The position numbers and the translations under genes are program-made. A stretch of 61,796 nt of DNA from Moorena sp. SIO3H5 (lineage in GTDB: Bacteria > Cyanobacteriota > Cyanobacteriia > Cyanobacteriales > Coleofasciculaceae). Below are positions 37,614 through 47,048 of this stretch, piece after piece; within the stretch, counting starts at the first letter, position 1, and each line of letters opens with the position of its first letter. The stretch is from positions 27,298-89,093 of the forward strand of contig NZ_JAAHHS010000003.1 in NCBI RefSeq assembly GCF_010692395.1, given 5' to 3'. The notes beneath the pieces were generated by a model. The model made no database searches. It was not told the DNA's origin and worked only from the letters and a program-made list of their open reading frames with translations.

Positions 37614-38981
37614 TTAAGCCCTTACTGGGATACCCTCCTGACTACGCGATCGCTGAGTTTTCAGCAAAGAAATATTAGTAGTTAACAAGAAACTGGCAAA
37701 GCTAGCAATAGCAATAATTGGAAGAATCGAGGTATCAGACAGAACGCTAAGAATAACGGTAGTACTGACCGGTGTTTTGGTGACAGCCACATTCACCGCT
37801 GCCATCAGGCAAAGCATAGCAATGGTGGGGTGAATTCCGGGTAAGGCGATGGAGATAGCTAAACCGAGATTGGCACCGATGAAAAATAGAGGAAAGATAA
37901 ATCCGCCTCTAAACCCACCGTGGAGGGTAAAACTGATCGCAAACATTTTTGCCAAGGCAATCCCCAGTAACATGGTTACCCCCAAAGTGGGACCTTGTTC
38001 AATCACTGTTTCAATTTGCTCCTCGCTAAAAAATAGGGTTTGGGGAAAGAATACAGCAATCAACCCGATCGATAATCCGCCTAGTGTAGCTAGCAAAATG
38101 TGCCGATGTTCAATCGATTTAATCCAAGATTTGGTAAAGCGAAAGATATAGATAAACACGATAGCAGCTAATCCACCAGCAACTCCGAGTAATGCACCAT
38201 CAATTAAATTTAGCCAGGACAGAGTAGGTAACGTATCAAAAAGGTTAAAGCGGTAAATTCCTCCCACATCTAACCCAGTACCAAAGCGGAACACAGAGAA
38301 GCTAAAAATTGACGCGACAATGGCTGGTACGATGGCTTCATAGTATTCCAGACTCCGGCGGTGGGGAATTTCTAGGGCAAACAATGCCCCCCCGATCGGC
38401 GCACCAAAAAAGGCACCAAGAGCAGCACTCATCCCGCAGAAGGTCAATATCCGGATATGGCTGATTGCTAGTTTAAGCTTTACTCCTAGCCAGCTACCTA
38501 AGCTACCATTAATCTGTACCAATGGTGCTTCTGGTCCAGCACTCCCCCCAGCGGTGATGGAAATTAGAGAGGTCACAATCATGCCAGGAGTTTGACGAGG
38601 CTCCATCCTACCTGGATCGTGGACTTTTTCAATCACCAACGCCATTTCACCGGGTAACCCCAAGAAGTAGAGGGATAAGCCCACGAAAAACCCACCAATG
38701 GTAGTAGCAATCCACACATAATTCCAAGAGGGTAGCCAAGTCGGGAAATAGGGTTCTAGAAATTCCGGTAACCGATGCCAAACCAAATGCAAACACTGTT
38801 CTAGGACAAAATAGTAACTAGTTGCTACTAATCCACCAGCAATGCCAATCCCTGTAGCGCAAAGGATTAGTTGGATATAGGCTAGCTTGACTGGTGTATT
38901 GTCCCGATCTGATTTTTCCGTCTGATTAGTCCTTTGATTTACCGATAATACTTCAGCTGTCTCTGATGTCATTGTCCTCAT
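37614..38981 (-). CDS. ClC-family chloride channel/transporter
   Basis: Membrane protein of 455 residues with 10-12 hydrophobic segments. The conserved selectivity stretch is SITAGGSAGPEAPLVQINGS (141-160), and GAFFGAPIGGALFALEIP is the second hallmark. At the place of the gating glutamate (GxEGP) this protein has Ala148 in GSAGP, with a Glu three residues later (Glu151). No CBS domains follow. Chloride or another anion is transported; whether as a channel or a proton antiporter is unclear because the external gate residue is altered. Confidence 0.9.
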   Translation of the reverse strand: MRTMTSETAEVLSVNQRTNQTEKSDRDNTPVKLAYIQLILCATGIGIAGGLVATSYYFVLEQCLHLVWHRLPEFLEPYFPTWLPSWNYVWIATTIGGFFVGLSLYFLGLPGEMALVIEKVHDPGRMEPRQTPGMIVTSLISITAGGSAGPEAPLVQINGSLGSWLGVKLKLAISHIRILTFCGMSAALGAFFGAPIGGALFALEIPHRRSLEYYEAIVPAIVASIFSFSVFRFGTGLDVGGIYRFNLFDTLPTLSWLNLIDGALLGVAGGLAAIVFIYIFRFTKSWIKSIEHRHILLATLGGLSIGLIAVFFPQTLFFSEEQIETVIEQGPTLGVTMLLGIALAKMFAISFTLHGGFRGGFIFPLFFIGANLGLAISIALPGIHPTIAMLCLMAAVNVAVTKTPVSTTVILSVLSDTSILPIIAIASFASFLLTTNISLLKTQRSRSQEGIPVRA

Positions 38982-39727
38982 GACCCAGTTGTCTTTTAGG
39001 AAAATTGGTTATTTTTTTGATCATGAACAAAAATAACATAAATAGATAGAGTCACTATGTATAGAGTACATAAAAATAAATTTATTTTTACATTCAGCAT
39101 TCTTCGCATCTTATTTTGAAATGCCTACTCGATATGATCCTGATATAATGAGCAATTTTGCTTATTATTTTTGCCTTTTTGTCTGAGTAAGGCTTGTAGA
39201 ATTTACATGGGTTTGCCCTGTTTTCACATCCAATTTTTGTTTATGTTGATTTTGCATTAATTAAAATTGTTTTTTGCATAAAGTAGTTTTCATAACCTTT
39301 AAAACTGACTTATCATTAACAATGGAAACCCTAAATAAATAAGGGGTAGTCGGTTAGGGGAATTTTGCCCTCGTCTAGTCTGATGGTTCAATACCTAATA
39401 TTGCTTGAGGTAAGCCTGACAAGAGTTTGCCTGAGTCGCGGGTGTTGCTACAGACTACAACAAACCCTCCGAGTGCAAGTCCTCTAATTGGTAAGCCAGA
39501 TGCAGCAGCTAGTCCAGAACTGCTCGCTTCAAATCATTGGTCTAGCTGCAAAGCACTGGCATAAGCTTTTAGCTGTAAGCATTCAGCTAATGCGCTACGG
39601 GAACAGTTTTTTAATAAAAGTGGCAAGGATTCGTTTAATGTGAGTTCCTTCTACTGATAGCCTTTTCCCCAGACTTTCAATTATGATTAATCTCGAACTA
39701 TTAAATTATCACGCTTAGAGGTTTATT
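38982..39727. other. Intergenic, AT-rich, includes a gene relic
   Basis: AT-rich from 38982 to about 39360 with no open frame, then the unidentified relic at 39374-39575, then repeats close to the LuxR-type gene. Confidence 0.5.
39374..39575 (-). pseudogene. Unidentified coding relic
   Basis: On the minus strand a frame reads AYASALQLDQ, a TGA, then FEASSSGLAAASGLPIRGLA, LGGFVVVCSNTRDSGKLLSG and LPQAILGIEPSD before TAG at 39378-39380. The composition is protein-like and the segment reads as the C-terminal end of a gene with an internal stop. I do not recognise the family. Confidence 0.4.
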
Positions 39728-40324
39728 TTAAGCTGACTGCTGACAGCAGTCAGCAGTCAGCTTACGTTTAGCATGAATATTTTTCATGTGCTTCTTCACT
39801 GTGCTGAGAGTAATGAATAACTTAGCGGCAATGTCTTTATAGGAGTAATTGACTCGACGCAGTAACCAGACTTCTGCTTCACGAGGAGTTAAACCATAGT
39901 GGTAAACTTCTGCAAGCACTAGATTTTGAATGGATTGATGTTGGTCTTCAAGAGTAACTAAAATACAAGGCTCTTTAGATAACTCTAATTTGAGCCATCG
40001 AACTCGAATCCGAACAGGATTTGACTGACTCGTAGTAAGATGAGAGTCTATAATAACTGTCTGAGAATGATAGGACTTAAAACTGTATTTCAAAGCTTGA
40101 CAGATACGCCAGATTTGTTTAGGCACCAAATTAGATGGTTTACTGTCTGGTGTGAGTTGATCCAACAGAAGGCGAGCAGATTCATTGGCATGAAGTATCT
40201 TTCCTTTTGTACTCAGAATCAAAATGCCATCAATAAATCCTTCCAGTATCCCTTGTAAAAAAACCTGATCTAACTGTTGTGCTTTAGTATTGGCTCTTTC
40301 TAAAGAGTTAGTGATAGTATTCAT
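39728..40324 (-). CDS. PAS/LuxR-type response regulator
   Basis: Protein of 198 residues. A PAS-like N-terminal domain (FLQGILEGFIDGILILSTKG, ILHANESARLLLDQL) is followed by a LuxR helix-turn-helix: GLTPREAEVWLLRRVNYSYK, DIAAKLFITLSTVKKHMKNI. There is no receiver domain. The C-terminal tail TADCCQQSA and the stop codon are encoded by a GACTGCTGACAGCAGTCAGC repeat, so the original end of the protein was probably different. Targets unknown. Confidence 0.85.
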   Translation of the reverse strand: MNTITNSLERANTKAQQLDQVFLQGILEGFIDGILILSTKGKILHANESARLLLDQLTPDSKPSNLVPKQIWRICQALKYSFKSYHSQTVIIDSHLTTSQSNPVRIRVRWLKLELSKEPCILVTLEDQHQSIQNLVLAEVYHYGLTPREAEVWLLRRVNYSYKDIAAKLFITLSTVKKHMKNIHAKRKLTADCCQQSA

Positions 40325-40865
40325 CTTGTAGACCTATTCTAAAAAAAGTTGGATAGTCTGTGACAAGGCGATTTCGCACTGCTCAGTTTGGGGGAGCTAG
40401 GTCATGTGCGGTAAAGTGTAGTTAGTTGCTAGTGTTAAGGGTCTTAATACTTATCAGGATTAAGCCTTACCGTTTATGCAGAATGTCGCATTTTTGTAAC
40501 AAAACTTAACTAGATGGCGCAAGTAAAGCCTATACCCTGAAGGGGTTTGCACAACATCGGGATAATTTATAAAGATGGAGATGGGTAAGATGAGAAAGAT
40601 GGGCAAGATGGGAAAGAATTTAGCCAAAGTCGGACTGACTTCTGTTACGTTTTAATCCCTTAAAATTTCTATAGTGTTAAAGAGAGTAGGGAATATGGTA
40701 TCAAAAATTATCACAATACCTACAGAAATACCTAGAGTTCAAAAATTGACTATTAGTAAAATCCAATGGACACAATTACATTAGACGTGAATCCAATGAT
40801 GACATTACGTGAAACCAGCAATCGTAAGATAGAACTGCAATAAGTATTCAAGCAGACATAATCTA
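40325..40865. other. Intergenic between divergent genes
   Basis: Contains GATGGGTAAGATGAGAAAGA-like purine repeats (40574-40618) and AT-rich DNA on both sides. No ORF is supported. Confidence 0.5.
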
Positions 40866-41900
40866 ATGACAGACCAGGTTTTAATCCTAGGAGGCAAAGG
40901 ACGAATCGGGAACAGTGTAGCGCAAGACTTACTTGCCCATACTCAGGCGAAAATTACGATTACTGGACGTCAGGGTAAACTTGACTTAGCATTGCCACAA
41001 CAGTTACAGCCTCGCCTGCAGTTTATCCCTCTAGACTTAGCTGATCAGGAGGGGTTAAAAAATGCGATCGCATTTTTTAACCTAGTCATCCATTGTGCTG
41101 GTCCGTTTCTGTACCGAGACGCTACTGTCCTAAACACTTGCATCGAACAAGGGGTTAACTATCTCGATGTCAGTGACAACCGTGCTTTTACCCGTAAAGC
41201 CTTAGCCTTCCGTGAACAAGCTACTGCTGCTGGTGTCACCGCTATTGTGAATTCTGGCATTTTTCCTGGTATCTCCAATAGCATGGTGCGTCACGATGTG
41301 GAACAGTTAGACGTTGCAGAACGGATTCACCTCAGCTATGTAGTTGCCGGTTCTGGTGGTGCTGGAGTGACGGTAATGCGTACTACCTTCCTGGGATTGC
41401 AAGAACCCTTTGAAGCTTGGATTGATAATCAGTGGCAAACGGTGAAACCTTATAGCCTAAGGGAAACCATCCAATTCCCTACTCCCTATGGTAAAGCTGG
41501 TGTCTACTGGTTTGATATGCCAGAAGCCTTGACCTTAGTGGACTCATTCCCCGTTAAGACCGTCATCACTAAATTTGGCTCAGTTCCCGATTTTTATAAT
41601 CATCTTACCTGGATAGCTGCCCACATCTTCCCCTCATCTTGGCTGAAAAATCCCGCTGGAATCGAGTTTTTGTCCCATGTCAGTCACATCATGACCGATG
41701 TAAGCGATCGCGTTAGTGGCGTTGGTGTTGCAATTCGCTCAGAAGTTACTGGTTACAAAGATGGTAAATCAGCCCGTGCTGGCTCAACCTTAGTCCATGA
41801 GAATACTGCTGTCGCTGCTGGGATGGGTACTGGAATGCTTGGTGAACCTCACGTTCAGGTATTAGCTGAAAAACTTTTAATTAGGCTAAACAAACAATAA
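40866..41900 (+). CDS. Saccharopine dehydrogenase-like oxidoreductase
   Basis: NAD(P)-dependent protein of 344 residues. VLILGGKGRIGNSVAQDLL is the dinucleotide-binding motif; LVIHCAGPFLYRDATVLNTC, GVNYLDVSDNRAFTRKA and AIVNSGIFPGISNSMV follow the saccharopine dehydrogenase-like NADP-binding family (trans-acting enoyl-reductase-like). Most members of this group have unknown substrates and saccharopine itself is not implied. A single gene with its own 5' gap. Confidence 0.85.
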   Translation: MTDQVLILGGKGRIGNSVAQDLLAHTQAKITITGRQGKLDLALPQQLQPRLQFIPLDLADQEGLKNAIAFFNLVIHCAGPFLYRDATVLNTCIEQGVNYLDVSDNRAFTRKALAFREQATAAGVTAIVNSGIFPGISNSMVRHDVEQLDVAERIHLSYVVAGSGGAGVTVMRTTFLGLQEPFEAWIDNQWQTVKPYSLRETIQFPTPYGKAGVYWFDMPEALTLVDSFPVKTVITKFGSVPDFYNHLTWIAAHIFPSSWLKNPAGIEFLSHVSHIMTDVSDRVSGVGVAIRSEVTGYKDGKSARAGSTLVHENTAVAAGMGTGMLGEPHVQVLAEKLLIRLNKQ

Positions 41901-42043
41901 GGCATGAAATTACACTACTACGGGAATATGTTAGGATTTCAGAAGAAAGAACCACAGAGCCACACCAGGACACAAAGAGAATCTATAGCTCTGTGCTATC
42001 GTATATGTTACTTTATAGTATATACAACTCTGAGTAGTGAAAA

Positions 42044-42298
42044 ATGAAAGCAATTACGAGTAATCAAGCCAAAGAACAATTAGATGAACTAATTGAGCGG
42101 GTCATTCTTGACGTCGAACCAACTATTGTATGTAATGATCAAGGAAAACAAGCTGTTTTAATGTCTTTAGATGAATTTAACTCTTGGCAAGAAACACTAT
42201 ATTTATTATCCAATCCTACTAATGCCGAACATCTATTAAAATCAATTGAACAAGCTAAATCAGGTAAAAAGTTAATTAAAGAATTAATTGATGAATGA
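42044..42298 (+). CDS. YefM/Phd-type antitoxin
   Basis: Antitoxin of 84 residues: MKAITSNQAKEQLDELIERV, then QGKQAVLMSLDEFNSWQETLYLL, the Phd/YefM DNA-binding fold followed by a helical toxin-binding tail. The stop overlaps the toxin ATG (ATGA at 42295-42298). The pair is expected to repress its own promoter. Confidence 0.92.
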   Translation: MKAITSNQAKEQLDELIERVILDVEPTIVCNDQGKQAVLMSLDEFNSWQETLYLLSNPTNAEHLLKSIEQAKSGKKLIKELIDE

Positions 42299-42555
42299 AA
42301 ATAACTTTTACTGAAGCATCTTGGTCTGACTATATTTGGCTACAAGATAATGATAAAAGGCTCTTAAAAAGAGTCAACTTATTAGTTAGAGACATCATCA
42401 GAAATCCATTTGATGGCATTGGAAAACCAGAGCCTCTCAAGGCAAATTTATCAGGATATTGGTCAAGGCGGATCAATTCTGAACATCGTTTAGTTTATGA
42501 AATTACTGACGAAGAATTAACAATTATTTCTTGTAGATTTCACTATCAAAAATAA
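42295..42555 (+). CDS. YoeB-type toxin
   Basis: Ribosome-dependent mRNA interferase of 86 residues: SWSDYIWLQDNDKRLLKRVN, PFDGIGKPEPLKANLSGYWS, RRINSEHRLVYEI and the C-terminal CRFHYQK. The Glu of GKPEPL, the Arg of WSRRI and the His of the RFHY end correspond to the YoeB catalytic set, so activity is expected. Confidence 0.93.
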   Translation: MKITFTEASWSDYIWLQDNDKRLLKRVNLLVRDIIRNPFDGIGKPEPLKANLSGYWSRRINSEHRLVYEITDEELTIISCRFHYQK

Positions 42556-42562
42556 ATGATTA

Positions 42563-42627
42563 GCGATGCTCCTTGGCCTTGGCCTATTGGCCACGCTACG
42601 CGAATGGAGCCGCTACGCGAACGCATT
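42563..42627. repeat. Dispersed GGCCACGCTACGCGAA unit
   Basis: GCGATGCTCCTTGGCCTTGG leads into GGCCACGCTACGCGAATGG and CCGCTACGCGAACGCATT. The same module, longer by extra copies, is found at 51588-51698. Confidence 0.85.
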
Positions 42628-42725
42628 TGAATAGGGTAGTTTGAAAGGCGGAATCTAGACTGAAGTTCCCCTTTGACAAAACGGCACAACCTATGCAGGA
42701 TAAGGAATTAGAGATTTTCGGGAAG

Positions 42726-43790
42726 TTACTTACTGGGTACAAACAGGGAAACATTAAGCAAATCCAAAGCTTTTTGTTGGACTTGTGTGGGTTGAGTAAC
42801 CTTGGAAAAAGTTAGAGAATTTCCCTCTAATTTAGCAGTAATAGTGTTGAGAGTAATTGTCCCCAGATCTGCCATCAAAGTTGGAAAGCTATGTACGGGT
42901 AAGTTCTCTAATGTCTTCTTCCTACGAGCTTTGGATAAAGCCTTTTTTGAACGTTTGACAGGAGTTACTCCATCCCAATCGATAGGAGTGTCATCCTCAT
43001 CCTCAAACAAAATCGGCCCTAAGGCCTGCTTCATATGCCATTCCACATAATAAGCCAGCATACAAAGAAAAATGTGAGATTTAACTCGGCTTTCGAGATG
43101 GTGATAAATCGGACGGACTTTTAAATCCATCGTCTTATAAGAGCGAAAAGCCTGTTCGACTTGAGACAGACTTTTGTAAGCTTTCACTGTAGCTGGAGCA
43201 TCTAAAACTTCGGTGTCTACAGAAGTACGAATGACATATAATCCATCCAAGGCAGCGGCGGCTTTTAAGCCTTGGGGCTTGCGGGTGTAGGAAAAGCTGT
43301 TGTTCGTGATTTCCAGTTCAAAGAACTTCCCCACTCGATACTTGTTAATCACCTTTCCGACTCGAAGGCCAATTTGGTCAGCACCCTTTAAAGCCCTTTT
43401 TTCTCGGAGAGTAGCTTGAACAATTTTTTCTAATTCTTCTCTCTTGGTGCGCGTTCCCTAGGTCGGGAAACCCGACCGGGGTCGCACCGCTTCTGTTTTC
43501 TGTAAGAGTTTTTCTCGTTTTTGAGCCCTTGACTCAGCAGTTATTGGATTGCGACAAGCGATTAATCTTTCTCCCGGATAATCTACGGATTCCACTTCCA
43601 CTAAATTTTGTTCATCAAACAGTCCCAGTTGAATCACTTCTTGGTCAGCCAAGAGTTTGATTTGACCAGCAGTTAAGGCTGTAATCCAATCGAGATCCTC
43701 TCTTGTCGAGAACTCTTGGTTGATACGGGTTTAAGTAATCATGCCTCTATCTCCAACCCAGATGATTCTGGAGAGTCCATAACACGATAA
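42726..43790 (-). pseudogene. IS1634-like transposase, decayed
   Basis: Reading from about 43790 the minus strand gives GLSRIIWVGDRGMIT, then TAA, then TRINQEFSTREDLDWITALT and IKLLADQEVIQLGLFDEQN up to KREKLLQKTEA, where a palindromic insertion at 43446-43488 intervenes. The frame resumes with REELEKIVQATLREKRALKG, IGLRVGKVINKYRVGKFFEL and ends SKVTQPTQ...LFVPSK. The order and motifs (VGDRGMI, HHLESRVKSHIFLCMLAYYV) fit the IS1634 group of IS4-type transposases. The 5' part is missing, and a nonsense codon and an insertion are present, so it cannot be active. Confidence 0.85.
43446..43488. repeat. Palindromic small insertion in the transposase
   Basis: Outer arms GGTGCG/CGCACC enclose AGGTCGGGAAACCCGACC, in which GGTCGGG and CCCGACC pair around AAA. 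The unit interrupts an otherwise continuous transposase reading. Confidence 0.75.
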
Positions 43791-43814
43791 TATTAAAAGT
43801 CAAGAGGATAAAAA

Positions 43815-44968
43815 AAAAAGCAGTTTGTCCACGCTGCGGACAAAGAAGCCACAGACTACATCAAAATAAATATCATTTAGTGAAAGATTTACCCTGGAGC
43901 GGTCAACAGGTAATTTTGAAAGTGAATAGAAGACAGTTTAAGTGCAAAAATTGTCAAAAACCGTTTAGTGAGAAGTTATATTTTGTAGAATAAATAAAAA
44001 AATCAAGAAAAGATATGCGGAAAAAATCACGCAGCAAGTTTTTCATAGTGATGTAAAATATGTGGCATAAAGTAATGGATTAACAGATGAAAAAGTGGGG
44101 AACAATGTAACATTAATATGGGAGTTAATCAAGCCAATAAATTTATAAAAATTAAAAAAATTAGGGATAGATGAAATCAGCTTAGTGAAAGGACAAGGAA
44201 AGTTTATAGTAGTATTAGTAGACTTAGAAACCCATAAATGAATTAACTGGATTAGTAGGAGCGAGAACTCAATTATAAATAATAAAAGTCATGGTGACAT
44301 GGGGATAAAAAGTTTTAAATAAAATATAATAAGTGAGTATAGATATGATAGGAAATTATAAATTATTGGTGAAAAAGCTCTGTCCAAATGCCGAGGTAAC
44401 AATAGATAGATTTCATGTAACGAAAATGGTTCATGAAGAATTAAATCAGGCAATAATAGACCAAAAAAAGACAGCAAAAACATTGCAATTAAAAGAAATA
44501 GCGAAATTAAAATTATTTAGAAGTATAAAATGAAGTAAATATACGTTAGAAAAATGTTTGGTGAGATCCAACTTTCCGAATTAAAAATATAAACAAATTT
44601 ATCAGAACAACAAAAAAAAACTATAACAAGTAAAAGTTGCATCACCGCTAATATAAATTATGCATAATATTAAAGAATAATTTACTCATATATTTGACAA
44701 AATTAAAGATTTAGTATCAGAAACATTGAGGTGAATATACTGGTTCAAAAAAGCGGAAAAATACTATCCAAAAAGCGTTAATACAATAAAAATATGGCTA
44801 GTAGAAATAGTGGAATATTTTGAAAGCAGGACAAATAGTGGAGTGGTGGAGGGAATAAATAACAAATTAAAACTAATAAAAAGATGTGGATTTGGGCTAA
44901 AAAATTTGACTAACTTTGAAATTAGCTCTATAATGAATTGGCACTTTGATAATAGCTTAGCATACTAA
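43815..44968 (+). pseudogene. ISL3-like transposase, heavily decayed
   Basis: The plus strand starts with CPRCGQRSHRLHQNKYHLVK, DLPWSGQQVILKVNRRQFKC and CQKPFSE, the zinc-binding head of ISL3-family transposases. Many stops and frame changes follow; recognisable pieces are CPNAEVTIDRFHVTKMVHEE (44333-44533 frame) and, at the 3' end, SGVVEGINNKLKLIKRCGFG with NWHF. Base composition is strongly A-rich, a sign of long decay. Confidence 0.85.
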
Positions 44969-45049
44969 AAACGAAAGAGCCCAAAAGGAAGGAGAGAAAA
45001 ACAAAAAATGGTTCAATAACCTGGACTAGGAATGGGTGGACGATATTCC

Positions 45050-45175
45050 TACCTTACTCAAAGTAGGTACTCATAAAGAGCCTGAAAAGAGAGGAGCGCA
45101 GTGAGGTTAAAGTCTCATGCTGCGTTCTGAAGACGAGTCGGGTTGGTGACAACCTGGCTTAGTTTAACGCCAATT
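45050..45175 (+). ncRNA. Probable group II intron fragment (domain I)
   Basis: The stretch with AGAGCCTGAAAAGAGAGGAG, GCGCAGTGAGGTTAAAGTC, TGCTGCGTTCTGAAGACGAG and GGGTTGGTGACAACC resembles, from memory, domain I sequences of cyanobacterial group II introns. No intron-encoded reverse transcriptase and no domain V are seen nearby, so only a fragment remains. It ends about 40 bp before asnB and may now be part of its leader. Confidence 0.45.
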
Positions 45176-45212
45176 GCGATGACAGCATTGAAGTTACCTG
45201 GACGATAAAGAT

Positions 45213-46694
45213 ATGTGTGGAATAGTTGGATTTTTTGGCTCAAATTTACCTGGCTTTGAAGACGCATTGTCAATCTTAGCTCATCGCGGACCGGATGGTA
45301 CCAGTAGCATTTGCCAGGAAAACTATGCTTTAGGACATAATCGTCTTGCCATTATTGATGTAGAAGGAGGACAGCAACCATTATACGATCCGCAGAGCAA
45401 ATTATACGCTATTGCTAACGGAGAAATTTATAACCATCAACAATGGCGCGATCGCTTGCAGGGAAACTACAACTTCTCAACCAACAGCGATACGGAAATT
45501 CTGCTACCGCTCTACCAAAAGTTTGGCACTCAGATGCCTCAAAAAATCAGGGGTATGTTTAGCTTTATCTTGGCTAGCGATCAGGAATTCTTTGTCGCTC
45601 GCGATCGCTTAGGCATTAAACCTTTATACTATGCTCAAAGTGAAGAAGGTTTATTTTTTGCTTCGGAAATCAAAGCTTTAATAGAGCATGGTGAACAAAT
45701 TAAAGAGTTTCCTCCAGGACATTATTACCATTCTAATGAGGGTTTACAACCCTACTACGATTTTCCCGAAGTCGATGTGTTTTTAGAAGATGTAGAGGTG
45801 ATTTTAGAAAAAATTCGCCAAGGACTTTCTCAAAGTGTCCGCAGGCGTTTAATGTCTGACGTTCCTGTAGGAGTATTTCTCAGTGGAGGACTTGATTCTA
45901 GCATTATTGCGGCCTTAATGAAGCGAGAACTGTCAGAACTACATTCTTTTTCCACCGGATTTGCTAACTCTCCAGATCTGAAAGCAGCAAGATTAGTAGC
46001 AGAATATTTAGGAACAATTCATCACGAATATATTTACTCAGAAGCAGAAATGCTTTCTGTTCTACCCGAGGTAATTTACCACTTTGAATCCTATGATCCC
46101 GCTTGGTTAAGAAGTTGTGTACCTACCTACTTGCTATCTCATCTTGCTAGCCAATATGTCAAAGTAGTTCTCGGAGGAGACGCATCAGATGAGTTGTTTG
46201 CTGGCTATAGTTATCTAGCTGATTACAATGATGGCAAGACGTTAAATCAAGAATTGGTATATCGGATTAAAGGATTACATAATCTCAACTTGCAAAAATT
46301 AGACAGACTGACAATGGCTCATGGTTTAGAAGCAAGAGTTCCTTTTCTAGATATAGACTTTGTGGAAATGGCACTGACTATAGATCCTACCCTCAAGCTT
46401 TACCAGAAATTTGGCATTGAAAAATGGTTGCTCCGTAAAGCTTTTGAAGACTATTTACCCCCAGAAATAGTTTGGCGAGACAAGATGGAATTTGCTCATG
46501 GTTCTGCTTCCTCTAAAGTTTTAGAAGCTCACGCTGAGGCTACTATTTCTGACCAAGATTTCGATCAGGCACGCTTTCGGGGAGACCCCATAAAAACTAA
46601 GGAGGAATTACTCTACTACAGGATTTTTGAGCAGTATTTTCCTCAGCCATTTGCCGTCAATTTAGTTGGCAAGTGGGATCGAACTTTCCATTAA
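45213..46694 (+). CDS. asnB: Asparagine synthetase (glutamine-hydrolysing) type
   Basis: Amidotransferase of 493 residues. Cys2 (MCGIVGFFG) is the glutaminase nucleophile, with AHRGPDG, NHRLAIID and NGEIYNH forming the class II glutaminase site. The synthetase half has the PPi-loop SGGLDSS, LGGDASDELFAGY, and EARVPFLD near the C-terminus. It is shorter than E. coli AsnB (554). Beta-lactam synthetases are related but lack Cys2, so an amide-forming role is favoured. The gene begins a run (asnB, cupin-like, dioxygenase) on one strand next to NRPS and decarboxylase relics, so a role in a natural product pathway is possible. Confidence 0.88.
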   Translation: MCGIVGFFGSNLPGFEDALSILAHRGPDGTSSICQENYALGHNRLAIIDVEGGQQPLYDPQSKLYAIANGEIYNHQQWRDRLQGNYNFSTNSDTEILLPLYQKFGTQMPQKIRGMFSFILASDQEFFVARDRLGIKPLYYAQSEEGLFFASEIKALIEHGEQIKEFPPGHYYHSNEGLQPYYDFPEVDVFLEDVEVILEKIRQGLSQSVRRRLMSDVPVGVFLSGGLDSSIIAALMKRELSELHSFSTGFANSPDLKAARLVAEYLGTIHHEYIYSEAEMLSVLPEVIYHFESYDPAWLRSCVPTYLLSHLASQYVKVVLGGDASDELFAGYSYLADYNDGKTLNQELVYRIKGLHNLNLQKLDRLTMAHGLEARVPFLDIDFVEMALTIDPTLKLYQKFGIEKWLLRKAFEDYLPPEIVWRDKMEFAHGSASSKVLEAHAEATISDQDFDQARFRGDPIKTKEELLYYRIFEQYFPQPFAVNLVGKWDRTFH

Positions 46695-46725
46695 CAGTTC
46701 AATTCTTAGTTAAATTGAAGAAAAA

Positions 46726-47013
46726 ATGGCGACCACAGTCAATTACTATGATGTTCCCTTAAAAAGGTTAAATTACCAAAATGCTCTGGGATTAGGGGTT
46801 GTATTCACGGATTTTGAAAATGCTAAAATAGAGTTATGCAGTGGCATTTCAATACATCCTGGAGTCTGGCATACAAATCCAATATCACTTTCGGGGAAAG
46901 AAGTTGTTTATCATAGAAAACAAGGCAGTATTTATGCAACAATCGATTGTTTCTTAACCAAAGAGCATAATACTTGGTTAAAAATTCCCCTAGGTCAACC
47001 GCAAGACGGTTAA
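46726..47013 (+). CDS. Small cupin-like protein
   Basis: Protein of 95 residues, 31 bp after asnB. The central run GISIHPGVWHTNPISLSGKE resembles the xHRNVWHHPL motif of ureidoglycolate lyase-type cupins (AllA), but the chain is much shorter than AllA. It may be a small beta-barrel protein or a truncated member. Its position between asnB and the dioxygenase suggests a shared pathway. Confidence 0.55.
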   Translation: MATTVNYYDVPLKRLNYQNALGLGVVFTDFENAKIELCSGISIHPGVWHTNPISLSGKEVVYHRKQGSIYATIDCFLTKEHNTWLKIPLGQPQDG

Positions 47014-47048
47014 ACTGCTATATTCTATTTATCGATAAAAGGAGTAAT

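Noticed and set aside
45213..46694. Beta-lactam synthetase instead of asparagine synthetase
   Set aside because: Cys2 and the complete class II glutaminase motifs are present; beta-lactam synthetases lack the cysteine.
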